From Verrucomicrobiales bacterium (GTDB lineage Bacteria > Verrucomicrobiota > Verrucomicrobiia > Verrucomicrobiales > DEV007): a DNA stretch of 40,185 bases. A model generated the notes under the pieces. The model was not told where the DNA came from, did not search any database, and saw only the letters and a list, made by a program, of their open reading frames with translations. The translations under genes and the position numbers were made by a program. Shown one piece after another: positions 23,503 through 31,198 of the stretch. Location of the stretch: NCBI GenBank assembly GCA_021648365.1, contig JAKISY010000034.1:1-40185 (forward strand), given 5' to 3'. The stretch's first letter is position 1. Each line of letters opens with the position of its first letter.

Positions 23503-24687
23503 ATGAACTCCATCATCGATCCAGATCGACTCGAATCCTGTGAGCTGACCCCGCAGGAATACCAGCGCTACGCCCGCCACTTAAGCATGCCAGAAGTCGG
23601 AGAAGAAGGTCAGCGACGACTGAAAGCCGCATCAATCCTGTGCATCGGTGCTGGCGGACTCGGCTCGCCCATCGCCATGTACCTCGCTGCCGCCGGAGTA
23701 GGCAGGCTAGGCTTAGTCGATCCCGATGTGGTGGACACCTCTAACCTACAGCGCCAGATCCTGCATGGCAACAGCGATGTGGATCGCCCCAAACTCGACT
23801 CCGCACGCGACACCCTGCGCGAGATCAACCCTTTGGTTAAAATAGATACCTACCAAGAGCGCTTCACCAGCGACAACGCTCGCCAAATCGCCGAGCCCTA
23901 CGACATCATCATCGACGGCACCGACAACTTCGCCACTCGCTACCTCAGCAACGACCTCGCCGTGCTCACCCGCAAACCCAATGTCTATGGCTCGATCTTC
24001 CGCTTCGAAGGACAATGCTCGGTATTCGCTCCGCATCTCGGCGGCCCCTGTTACCGCTGCATGTTCCCCGAACCACCCGAACCCGGCATGGTTCCCTCTT
24101 GTGCCGAAGGCGGCGTGCTCGGCGTGCTGCCCGGAGTAGTGGGAAACATGCAAGCCATCGAAGCAATCAAACTGATCATCGGAATCGGAACACCACTGTT
24201 AGGGCGGCTGATCCACTTCGACGCCCTGCATTTCAAATTCAGAGATTTTAAGTTACGCCGAGATCCACAATGCCCCGTATGCGGTGAACACCCCACTATC
24301 AGCGACCTTATCGACTACGATGAATTCTGCGGCACCGGTCGAGTTAACGAAAAAACTACGAACCTTACCGAAATCGACGTGCACGAACTCAAGGATCGTA
24401 TCGAACAACGCGCTGAGCGCCCCTTTTTGCTACTCGATGTGCGCGAGCCCAACGAACAAAAAATTTGTTGTCTTCCCGAATCCATCTTGATCCCACTCGG
24501 CGAACTCTCACAACGCCTACACGAACTCGACCGCGACAGCGAAATCATCATCCACTGCAAAGCCGGCGGTCGCAGCGCCAAAGCCCTGAAACTGCTCACC
24601 GACAACGGCTTCAAAAAAACCAGTCACGTGCAAGGAGGCATCGATGCCTGGTCCAAACACATTGATTCTGCAGTGCCTCGATATTAA
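23503..24687 (+). CDS. moeB: MoeB/ThiF-type adenylyltransferase fused to a rhodanese domain
   Basis: The start is set at ATG 23503 (MNSIIDPDRLESCELTPQEY); the frame extends upstream without family similarity. The 394-residue protein has the E1-like domain: RYARHLSMPEVGEEGQRRL, the nucleotide-binding loop CIGAGGLGSPIAMYLAAAGVG, RQILHG, and two CxxC zinc pairs (CYRC and CPVC). The C-terminal rhodanese domain (about 290-394) has LLDVREPNEQKI, the active loop IIIHCKAGGRSAKAL with a catalytic Cys, and VQGGIDAWSKHID. Proteins of this design adenylate the C-terminus of MoaD, ThiS or Urm1-like carriers for sulfur transfer. Which carrier it serves is not shown here. It diverges from htrA. Confidence 0.93.
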   Translation: MNSIIDPDRLESCELTPQEYQRYARHLSMPEVGEEGQRRLKAASILCIGAGGLGSPIAMYLAAAGVGRLGLVDPDVVDTSNLQRQILHGNSDVDRPKLDSARDTLREINPLVKIDTYQERFTSDNARQIAEPYDIIIDGTDNFATRYLSNDLAVLTRKPNVYGSIFRFEGQCSVFAPHLGGPCYRCMFPEPPEPGMVPSCAEGGVLGVLPGVVGNMQAIEAIKLIIGIGTPLLGRLIHFDALHFKFRDFKLRRDPQCPVCGEHPTISDLIDYDEFCGTGRVNEKTTNLTEIDVHELKDRIEQRAERPFLLLDVREPNEQKICCLPESILIPLGELSQRLHELDRDSEIIIHCKAGGRSAKALKLLTDNGFKKTSHVQGGIDAWSKHIDSAVPRY

Positions 24688-24707
24688 GACAAAAGAACTA
24701 TTAGCGA

Positions 24708-25688
24708 CTACAACTTGCTTGAGACCTTGCTATCCCTGTTTTTCTCAGATCCTTCATGGCAATTTGCTACCAAGTGCTCATATAAAACCGTTGTTTCAAC
24801 CGTTCCAAAGGTCAAAATAACGCCAGACACCACAGCAAGCAGGGCACTGATGACGAAATGATCGAGAAAAGGAATCATGGTTAAAAGGTAAAACGGAGCG
24901 GAAAGGACAATCAAAACGGAAAAGACGAAAAGCTGAAATCCCGCGACTCTCCAAAAATGCCCCTTCGTAACGTTCCAGCTTGCCTGCAGGGCGGGAATCC
25001 CGCCTTCCTTGCGACCAATCGCAGCGGGATCACTCAATCCGAAACGTACAAAAAGAAAGCACAGAAAAAGAAAACCGATGATAGCAATTCCCACTGTCGC
25101 CATCCAATATTCTAAAAGCACAAAATACAGGATCACGAATGGTATCAATACTAAAATAAAAGCTAAGCCGAATATGATTTTCGTTCCCAGCAATCTTCCA
25201 TAATGAGTCATCCCCAAAGACCACGTGCCAGAGAACGAGACCTGACCTCCACCTCTCCAACGTTTTCCCGTAAGGGCAATGATAGCACCGGTTACTAAGC
25301 TTCCGATCCAAATTTCCATATTATTTTCCAAACGAACTCCCGTTCCAATGGAGGCCCAATCATCGCCCTCAATGTTGTAGGCAATATACTCGGCGGCCAG
25401 CTCCAACGGGATCCAGATCATCACAAACATAAGCAGTATTTCTTTCCACTGAGCTTTCCATATCACCAAAGACTGCCGCAGGATATCGCTTAGAAACAAA
25501 CTAGTCACGAATTCGCAATCCAAATCATCGGGATTTTTTACACCACCTTCGCTCAGTAGCTGCACAAACTGCTCTTTAAACTCCGGAGCAATAAATTTCT
25601 CCCCATACTGCAACATTTTAGAGCGTGGTCTTTCCTCGCCTGAAAAGGCGCATTTTTCCAGAGGGTCTTCCTGTTGTAAATTATCCAT
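24708..25688 (-). CDS. Multi-pass membrane protein with N-terminal Cys-containing soluble domain
   Basis: The 326-residue protein begins with a soluble segment (CAFSGEERPRSKMLQYGEKF then IAPEFKEQFVQLLSEGG) that resembles the small recruitment motif found before membrane domains in many planctomycete and verrucomicrobial proteins (C-x-x-SG...). About five or six membrane segments follow, among them ILLMFVMIWIPLELAAEYIAY, LAFILVLIPFVILYFVL and VAGFQLFVFSVLIVLSAPFYLL. No transport or enzyme motif is visible. It converges with moeB, ending 21 bp away. The function is unknown; a YciC-like or DUF975-like membrane family is possible. Confidence 0.7.
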   Translation of the reverse strand: MDNLQQEDPLEKCAFSGEERPRSKMLQYGEKFIAPEFKEQFVQLLSEGGVKNPDDLDCEFVTSLFLSDILRQSLVIWKAQWKEILLMFVMIWIPLELAAEYIAYNIEGDDWASIGTGVRLENNMEIWIGSLVTGAIIALTGKRWRGGGQVSFSGTWSLGMTHYGRLLGTKIIFGLAFILVLIPFVILYFVLLEYWMATVGIAIIGFLFLCFLFVRFGLSDPAAIGRKEGGIPALQASWNVTKGHFWRVAGFQLFVFSVLIVLSAPFYLLTMIPFLDHFVISALLAVVSGVILTFGTVETTVLYEHLVANCHEGSEKNRDSKVSSKL

Positions 25689-25900
25689 GCAAGCTTATGA
25701 CAAAACTTTGACTCAGGCGCAATCAAATATATTATCTGAACGCCAACGCCAACGCAAACACTGAATAAGATATCTCTTCGTTAATTTCAGGTCACGCCAA
25801 GCGTTAATTTCCATATTTTGCTCCCTCACTACGCGACTTGCCCACTCATCCATTCCAGATTACTTTGATCACCCTTTGCGTAACCACACCTCTCTTCACC

Positions 25901-26161
25901 ATGAAAATCTCACCCGATCTCATCAGCATCCTTCGCTGTCCGCAAAACCAGCAAAGCTTGATCCTAGCCGATGACGATCTGCTGACAAAGCTGAACCAGT
26001 CCATCGCGCAACAACAGCTCACCAACCATCACGGCGATCTCATCGATAGCCCCCTCGAAGCCGGATTGCTCACAACAGACCAGCAACGCCTCTACCCGAT
26101 CAAAGACGGCTTCCCTGTCATGCTCATCGACGAAGCCATCGACTTAGAAAAATTTGAATAG
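25901..26161 (+). CDS. Trm112-like protein (UPF0434 family)
   Basis: The start is set at ATG 25901, giving 86 residues: MKISPDLISILRCPQNQQSL, then LITTDQQ-type loop and YPIKDGFPVMLIDEAI at the end. The family signature is LRCP...L near the start and (Y/R)YPI.DGIP.ML near the end, and both are seen. Only one Cys remains, so the zinc site of eukaryotic Trm112 is not complete; this is common in bacterial members. These small proteins activate methyltransferases. It converges with the methyltransferase gene next door, ending 17 bp from its stop, which hints at a functional link. Confidence 0.85.
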   Translation: MKISPDLISILRCPQNQQSLILADDDLLTKLNQSIAQQQLTNHHGDLIDSPLEAGLLTTDQQRLYPIKDGFPVMLIDEAIDLEKFE

Positions 26162-26178
26162 CTCAGCGAGCTAGCCGC

Positions 26179-26952
26179 CTATTTGGTTCCCTTGTATTCG
26201 GTGAAGACCCCCAAAACCTCGACTTCATCGACTTCGCTAAAGCCCGCTTTGCGCAAAGCTTGCAACACCGTCTCGCGTGGCACCATCTGATCCATGGTAT
26301 CCCAATAATACGACATCAAATAACTCGCCGCCTCGTTGCGAGTAAACACACGTGTCAAGGTAGGTAAAATATGTTTGAAGTAGATTTTCATCAACCAACG
26401 ACCCAAACGATTTTTGGGCATGGTGATATCTAAAATGACCACGCTCCCGCCCGGCTTTAATACACGATGAAACTCTGCAAACGCACTGCCCAAATCTTCC
26501 ACATGTCGCAAGGCAAAACCCATCGTCAAAAAATCAAAGTCATTGTCATCCACAGGCATGTCGTCTGCCATCGCCTGATGATGAACCGATGAGATCAGTT
26601 TTTCAGACTCCGCCAACATGCCCGCACTGGGTTCAATGCAAGTGACTAAGTCGGCACTTCCCACAATATCAATCACCGCGCGCGCAGTAGGACCAGTACC
26701 AGATGCCACATCGATGACTTTCATTCCAGGTTTCATTCCCGCACGTTGCAAAGCATCTTTACGATAAGAATGCCCAGAACCAAACCACCCCCATTTGGCG
26801 ATACCCTCATAATACGGTGCAGCATCATCGAAAGCATCGCGTAAAAATGACTGTTTCTTCTCCAAGTCATCGTAGTGATCAGTGAGAGCAGGATGAGGGC
26901 GCGTCTCATCAGACTGTGCTGGCGAAGAACTAGAAGGATCAGTTGTGGTCAT
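26179..26952 (-). CDS. ubiE: UbiE/MenG-type quinone C-methyltransferase
   Basis: The 257-residue SAM-dependent methyltransferase has motif I VIDVASGTGPTARAVIDIVG, the UbiE signature region FDFLTMGFALRHVEDLGSAFAEFHRVLKPGG and VVILDITMPKNRLGRWLMKIYF with LMSYYWDTMDQMVPRETVL. This fits C-methylation of demethylmenaquinone or a ubiquinone precursor; in an anaerobe or Verrucomicrobium the menaquinone step (menG) is more likely. The acidic N-terminal ~30 residues (SSSPAQSDETRPHP) are unusual and probably disordered. A Trm112-like gene converges on it, and a ferredoxin oxidoreductase operon diverges upstream. Confidence 0.9.
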   Translation of the reverse strand: MTTTDPSSSSPAQSDETRPHPALTDHYDDLEKKQSFLRDAFDDAAPYYEGIAKWGWFGSGHSYRKDALQRAGMKPGMKVIDVASGTGPTARAVIDIVGSADLVTCIEPSAGMLAESEKLISSVHHQAMADDMPVDDNDFDFLTMGFALRHVEDLGSAFAEFHRVLKPGGSVVILDITMPKNRLGRWLMKIYFKHILPTLTRVFTRNEAASYLMSYYWDTMDQMVPRETVLQALRKAGFSEVDEVEVLGVFTEYKGTK

Positions 26953-27333
26953 GACTAAGTGCTAGAGATTTGCTTTTATTCACCTCTGCTTTTGATGGCG
27001 AATCTAAATTAAAAAAACACAAGATGGGCTAAGGACGACGCCCGATTCCATCTCCACCGACTAAGGCACGAGGAAGCTCTGCCGTCAACAACAAGGGAAA
27101 TCTAGATAACCAACCCAAGTTTGAGCGCTTTTGTAAAAAAAACTTCACAGATTCACTTTTCCTCCTTGCATCTTGCCCTATCCTACCCTTGATAACGATT
27201 GCACAAAGTGCTCGTGAGCAAATAGATCAATATTTGAATGTTTATAAAACCTTCAATAGTGATTTTTTCTTCACATAGCATTTTGATGGCACTAAACTAA
27301 TACTCAATAGTTCCGAACAACTGCATAAAATCG
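26953..27333. other. Intergenic region between ubiE and korA
   Basis: This 381-bp divergent region should carry the promoters of ubiE and korA. A Shine-Dalgarno-like AGGAGG (minus strand, 27161-27166) precedes the small ORF at 27029-27148. A possible korA promoter, TTGAAT near 27235 with TAGTGA about 17 bases on, is weak in its -10 element. No RNA gene or repeat was recognised. Confidence 0.45.
27029..27148 (-). CDS. Possible small protein upstream of ubiE
   Basis: A 39-residue frame begins with GTG at 27148 (MKFFLQKRSNLGWLSRFPLL) and ends with TAG at 27029. It lies on the ubiE strand, about 76 bp before ubiE. An AGGAGG Shine-Dalgarno sits upstream, but 12 bases away, which is longer than ideal. 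The peptide has a basic start, a hydrophobic middle (WLSRFPLLLTAELPRALVGG) and a basic end. I recognise no family. It may be a leader peptide, a small protein or chance. Confidence 0.3.
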   Translation of the reverse strand: MKFFLQKRSNLGWLSRFPLLLTAELPRALVGGDGIGRRP

Positions 27334-29136
27334 ATGAGCGCGACTGCCACCTCCGCCCCGAAATCAAACGCTGATGATTCTTCATCCGGCGATATCACCG
27401 ACGCTGTCATCCGCTTTGCGGGAAACTCACAAGACGGCATCCAAACCATCGGCGGATTCCTCGCCAAATTAGCCGGACGCAGCGCGCGGGAGGTCATGAC
27501 TTACATGACCATTCCTTCGACGATCTCAGGCGGCGCTTCTATTTTCCAAGTTCACTTGGCATCAGGCGAAGTGCTCTCATCAGGAGACGAAGCCGATTTC
27601 CTCTTTGCTTTTTATCAACACAGTTATGATGCCCACATCAGCTCCTTGCGCGATGGCGGCATCCTGATCTACGACAGCGACCACGTCACTCCTGATCTCG
27701 AGGACAAACGCGTGCGTCAAGTCGGAGTGCCTATCACTTCCACTACCATCGAAGCACTCGGTGGCAGCGCTAAAGATCGCGGCAAAAACATTTTAGTGTT
27801 AGGCCTCGTCACAGCGCTATTCCAACTTGATCGCTCCAAGCTAGTGAGCCTTATCGAAGGACAATTTAAACGCAAAGGCGAAGACGTATTGCGCAATGCC
27901 ATGGTCGCTTTTGATGCAGGCTACGCCTACCAAATCGGCGACCTGCACGGCGAATCCTTTAATCTCAAAGCCGGCGCCGCAGGCGACACCGATCACGTCA
28001 CCACCGACGGCAACACCGCCCTGGCTCTCGGTCTCATCGCAGGCGGCGTTCGTTTTGGCGCAGCCTACCCCATCACACCTTGGACAACCATCATGGAGCA
28101 TTTGCGCTCCGAGTTGCCCAAACACGGCGGACTCTTTGTGCAAACCGAAGACGAACTCGCCGCCATCACCATGGCACTGGGTATGTCTTACGCCGGCCAC
28201 CTGTCGATGACAGGAAGCTCAGGTCCTGGTATTTCTCTCAAAATGGAAGCCCTCGGTTATGGAACCATGGCAGAGCTGCCCTTGATCATAGTCAACGTAC
28301 AGCGCGGCGGCCCGAGCACTGGTCTACCCACCAGCGTCGAACAAAGCGACCTGATGCAAGCCATCTACGGCTCGCACGGCGATGCGCCTCGTGTGGTGCT
28401 AGCCCCGATCAATGTCGAAGACTGTTTTCATGTCGCTGTCGAAGCCTGCAAACTAGCTAAACAATGCAGCGCCCCAGTGTTCATCCTAACCGACCAAGCA
28501 CTGGCCACACGCATCGAAGCCTTCCCAGAGCCCGATCTCGAGCAAATAGTGATCGAACCCACGCTCGCGACCGAAACTCGTGACGAAAACTTTGTCCCCT
28601 ACCCACTCGATGGCGAAACCCGCCACGCGCCTCCGGGTACCAAAATGGCTGGCGGCAAATACCCCGTGGTCACAGGTCTAGAGCATGACGCATGGGGACA
28701 TCCCAACGGTAGCCCAGAGATGCATCAAAAAATGATGGATCGCCGCCGCAACAAAATCATCAAACTAGCTGACGACTATCCCGTATCCGAAGTCTTCGGC
28801 GACGACAGTGGCGATGTATTGTTAGTCGGCTGGGGTTCCACCTGGGGTCCCATTCGCGAAGCCACCATCCGCGCTCGCGAAAAAGGTCTAGCCTATTCAT
28901 CGATGAGCATCCGCCATCTCAATCCACTGCCTAATGATTTGGGAGATATTTTTGCCCAATTCAAACACGTCATCGTCATCGAGATGAACGACCGAGGCAT
29001 GTATGGATATGGACAACTCGCCACTCTGCTGCGTGCGAAATACGCCGATCCAAGAATCATCAGCATCACCAAAACCGACGGTCTGACTTTCAAAATCAAA
29101 GAGATCCTGCAAAGAGTGGAAACTCTTATATCTTAA
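27334..29136 (+). CDS. korA: 2-oxoacid:ferredoxin oxidoreductase, fused gamma-alpha subunit
   Basis: The 600-residue protein fuses the gamma domain (about 25-195: IRFAGNSQDGIQTIGGFLAK, RSAREVMTYMTIPSTISGGAS) to the alpha domain (about 225-600). Alpha has GNTALALGLIAGGVRFGAAYPITPWTTIME, the region TEDELAAITMALGMSYAGHLSMTGSSGPG, and IVNVQRGGPSTGLPTSVEQSD. These match KorA of 2-oxoglutarate:ferredoxin oxidoreductase and related enzymes. With KorB, 45 bp downstream, it would convert a 2-oxoacid and CoA to acyl-CoA, passing electrons to ferredoxin. Substrate choice between 2-oxoglutarate and another 2-oxoacid is inferred from the domain layout. Confidence 0.95.
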   Translation: MSATATSAPKSNADDSSSGDITDAVIRFAGNSQDGIQTIGGFLAKLAGRSAREVMTYMTIPSTISGGASIFQVHLASGEVLSSGDEADFLFAFYQHSYDAHISSLRDGGILIYDSDHVTPDLEDKRVRQVGVPITSTTIEALGGSAKDRGKNILVLGLVTALFQLDRSKLVSLIEGQFKRKGEDVLRNAMVAFDAGYAYQIGDLHGESFNLKAGAAGDTDHVTTDGNTALALGLIAGGVRFGAAYPITPWTTIMEHLRSELPKHGGLFVQTEDELAAITMALGMSYAGHLSMTGSSGPGISLKMEALGYGTMAELPLIIVNVQRGGPSTGLPTSVEQSDLMQAIYGSHGDAPRVVLAPINVEDCFHVAVEACKLAKQCSAPVFILTDQALATRIEAFPEPDLEQIVIEPTLATETRDENFVPYPLDGETRHAPPGTKMAGGKYPVVTGLEHDAWGHPNGSPEMHQKMMDRRRNKIIKLADDYPVSEVFGDDSGDVLLVGWGSTWGPIREATIRAREKGLAYSSMSIRHLNPLPNDLGDIFAQFKHVIVIEMNDRGMYGYGQLATLLRAKYADPRIISITKTDGLTFKIKEILQRVETLIS

Positions 29137-29181
29137 CCCGCCCCCTTTTCCAACCCATCCGAACTCATAACCACGATTGCC

Positions 29182-30111
29182 ATGGACTCTGCAAACACTA
29201 CTGCTGAACCTGAAAAGTTGACTAAAAAAGCACTCACTGCTGATCACCCCACATGGTGCCCAGGCTGCGGTGACTTTGCCGTACTCGCCTCTTTTTACAA
29301 AACACTGGAAAAACTCCAGATCCCGCAAGAAAAAATCGTCACCATCGCTGGTATCGGTTGTTCCTCGCGTTTCCCTTATTTTGTCAACAGTCACGGACTA
29401 CACTTCATCCACGGACGCGCCCTACCTCTTGCCAGTGGAGTGAGCTTGTCACGTCCTGACCTGCACGTATTTGCCTTCGGTGGCGACGGCGACGGCTTCT
29501 CGATCGGAGGCAACCACCTCGATCACGCCGCGCGTAAAAACGTCAACCTCACCTACGTCATCATGGACAACTTCGTCTATGGTCTGACCAAAAAACAAAC
29601 TTCACCGACTTCTCCTCTCGGATTCAAAACCAAAACTGATCCCACAGGAGCGATTGACCAGCCCGTCAATCCGATGAAAAAACTGGTTTACGGCGGAGCC
29701 ACTTTTGTCGCCCGCACCCACGCCACTCAGGTCAAGCACATGATGGCGATGTTCGAACGCGCGATCAAACACGAAGGCTTTTCTGTCGTCGAAGTACTTT
29801 CCGAGTGTGTGATCTTTTTCCCAGGAGCTTTCGACCAAGCCAATCCTCGTAAAGGTGGCGAGTTCGTCACTATCGAAGAGAAAAAATGGGACGGCACACC
29901 AGAAGACGAAGATCGTCACGACGTCAGCGACAACAGTGCAGCCTTTGCTCTAGCTAACGAAGAGTGGCCAGGTCGTTTTGGAGTCTATTACGAAACCGAT
30001 CGCCCGACCAAAAACAAACTCGAGCAACGCTGGATCGACGACATGCAAAAGAAAGTAGGCGACGCCTCAACTGCCGACCTGCTGAAACAACGCTTTGCTG
30101 CTATGAAGTGA
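29182..30111 (+). CDS. korB: 2-oxoacid:ferredoxin oxidoreductase, beta subunit
   Basis: The 309-residue beta subunit binds thiamine diphosphate and a [4Fe-4S] cluster. It shows WCPGCGDFAVLASFYK (two Cys), GIGCSSRFPYFV (third Cys), HGRALPLASGV, the ThDP/Mg motif FGGDGDGFSIGGNH, YVIMDNFVYGLTKKQTSPTS, and SECVIFFPGAFDQ (fourth Cys candidate). It completes a two-subunit enzyme with KorA and follows it by 45 bp. A strong rho-independent terminator lies 41 bp after its stop, so korA-korB forms a two-gene unit. No ferredoxin-like delta subunit is nearby, so a separate ferredoxin must accept the electrons. Confidence 0.95.
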   Translation: MDSANTTAEPEKLTKKALTADHPTWCPGCGDFAVLASFYKTLEKLQIPQEKIVTIAGIGCSSRFPYFVNSHGLHFIHGRALPLASGVSLSRPDLHVFAFGGDGDGFSIGGNHLDHAARKNVNLTYVIMDNFVYGLTKKQTSPTSPLGFKTKTDPTGAIDQPVNPMKKLVYGGATFVARTHATQVKHMMAMFERAIKHEGFSVVEVLSECVIFFPGAFDQANPRKGGEFVTIEEKKWDGTPEDEDRHDVSDNSAAFALANEEWPGRFGVYYETDRPTKNKLEQRWIDDMQKKVGDASTADLLKQRFAAMK

Positions 30112-30151
30112 TTTTTAAAACAAAAAGCCAAGCTAGGCTTTGTTAAAATTT

Positions 30152-30184
30152 AGGGTGAAGCTTTAATAGGCTTCACCCTTTTTT
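30152..30184 (+). terminator. Rho-independent terminator after korB
   Basis: AGGGTGAAGC (30152-30161) pairs perfectly with GCTTCACCCT (30170-30179) across an 8-base loop, followed by six T residues (30179-30184). A smaller hairpin, AAAGCC/GGCTTT at 30124-30141, precedes it. It ends the korA-korB transcript. Confidence 0.9.
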
Positions 30185-30240
30185 ATGCCGAAACCTGGCC
30201 AAAAATAAATAGACTGAATTCCAGTTCCACCTCATTGATC

Positions 30241-30290
30241 ATGTCATTATTGACATAATACTACAGCTGTAGCATATTCTAGAGGTGAAC
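30241..30290 (+). promoter_or_regulatory. Promoter/operator region of the HigB/HigA-like module
   Basis: A consensus -35 box TTGACA lies at 30250-30255; a -10-like element (CATATT or TATTCT) follows at 30273-30280, 17-19 bases on. Two inverted repeats overlap it: ATGTCA-TTAT-TGACAT (30241-30256), covering the -35 box, and the perfect palindrome CTACAGCTGTAG (30261-30272) in the spacer. These are natural binding sites for the XRE-type antitoxin, suggesting autorepression. AGAGG sits just before the GTG start at 30285. Confidence 0.65.
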
Positions 30291-30641
30291 GAAGAAGACA
30301 AGCCGCTTGTGTGGATGAAGGGAGAGGTAAAAAGCCCACCTTTTGGAGCTGCTGCACGAATCGAAGCAGGAACATTGCTGCGCCGATTACAGCAGGGTGA
30401 ATCGATTGGCATGCCACACAGTCGCCCTATGCCATCCATCGGTAAAAAGTGTCATGAATTAAGAATCACAGACAAAAACATCATCTGGCGAATTCTATAT
30501 CGAGTCGATTCAGATGCGGTCGTCATCGGCGAAATTTTCTCTAAAAAAACTCGCACCACACCTAAAAGCATTATTAACAACTGCAAGATGCGGTTCAAAC
30601 AATACGACCAAATAGCACATGAAAACAGCCAAACAAAATAA
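30285..30641 (+). CDS. HigB/Gp49-like type II toxin
   Basis: The 118-residue protein starts at GTG 30285 and matches the phage-derived Gp49/HigB-like toxin family: WMKGEVKSPPFGAAARIEAG, then LLRRLQQGESIGMPHSRPMP, then the strand block CHELRITDKNIIWRILYRVD and VVIGEIFSKKTRTTP. RelE-fold toxins of this type cleave mRNA on the ribosome. The toxin gene comes first, which is the HigBA order, and overlaps the XRE antitoxin gene by 23 bp. The C-terminal ~20 residues run past the usual fold end into that overlap. Confidence 0.88.
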   Translation: MNEEDKPLVWMKGEVKSPPFGAAARIEAGTLLRRLQQGESIGMPHSRPMPSIGKKCHELRITDKNIIWRILYRVDSDAVVIGEIFSKKTRTTPKSIINNCKMRFKQYDQIAHENSQTK

Positions 30642-30990
30642 ACTCAAAAAGGCAGGATGGACTATTGGATCTGCTTCCGATCTTTTAGAATTGAGCGCTG
30701 AAGAAGATGCACTCATCACTATGAAGCTGTCACTGGCATCGAATGTCAAAAAATTACGCAAAGCTCAAAACCTGACCCAGCAGGAATTGGCTGAGAAAAT
30801 TGAATCAAGCCAGTCGCGAGTTGCGAAGATGGAAGTCGCTGACAAATCAGTTTCAATGGAATTATTCATCCGAACTCTTGTTTCATTGGGCGCATCGCGA
30901 CAACAAATTGGAAAGGTGATCGGTTCCCAAAGCACAGACAACAAGAAAGCGGCTCTTAATAAAAGCGACGACTTACTTGTTAGCTCCTAA
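30619..30990 (+). CDS. XRE-family antitoxin (HigA-like)
   Basis: The 123-residue protein has an XRE helix-turn-helix at about residues 47-95: VKKLRKAQNLTQQELAEKIE then SSQSRVAKMEVADKSVSMEL. Its N-terminus (KKAGWTIGSASDLLELSAEE) fits the antitoxin family that pairs with Gp49-like toxins. It would neutralise the toxin encoded just before it and probably binds the two palindromes at 30241-30272. The Lys-rich, low-complexity tail (KKAALNKSDDLLVSS) is likely disordered. Confidence 0.88.
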   Translation: MKTAKQNKLKKAGWTIGSASDLLELSAEEDALITMKLSLASNVKKLRKAQNLTQQELAEKIESSQSRVAKMEVADKSVSMELFIRTLVSLGASRQQIGKVIGSQSTDNKKAALNKSDDLLVSS

Positions 30991-31198
30991 AAACACCTAA
31001 TCTTCATCTCTCATACCCCCTTTCTATTCATCGCTCTACATCAAACTTTCACGTGGTAAAACATCCTAAACTCCGCTACCCTAAACAACTGCTATCTCGA
31101 CCGCCAGCTGCTGACGGAATTTAGTAACTAGCTGCTTCACAACTGGATCATCAGCGCAGCTCACTCACATTAACTCAACACCTTTACACTTAAACATC

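Noticed and set aside
30991..31198. Short minus-strand frame reading MKQLVTKFRQQLAVEIAVV before rlmI
   Set aside because: Under 30 codons, no ribosome site, and no conserved neighbour; too weak to list as a gene.
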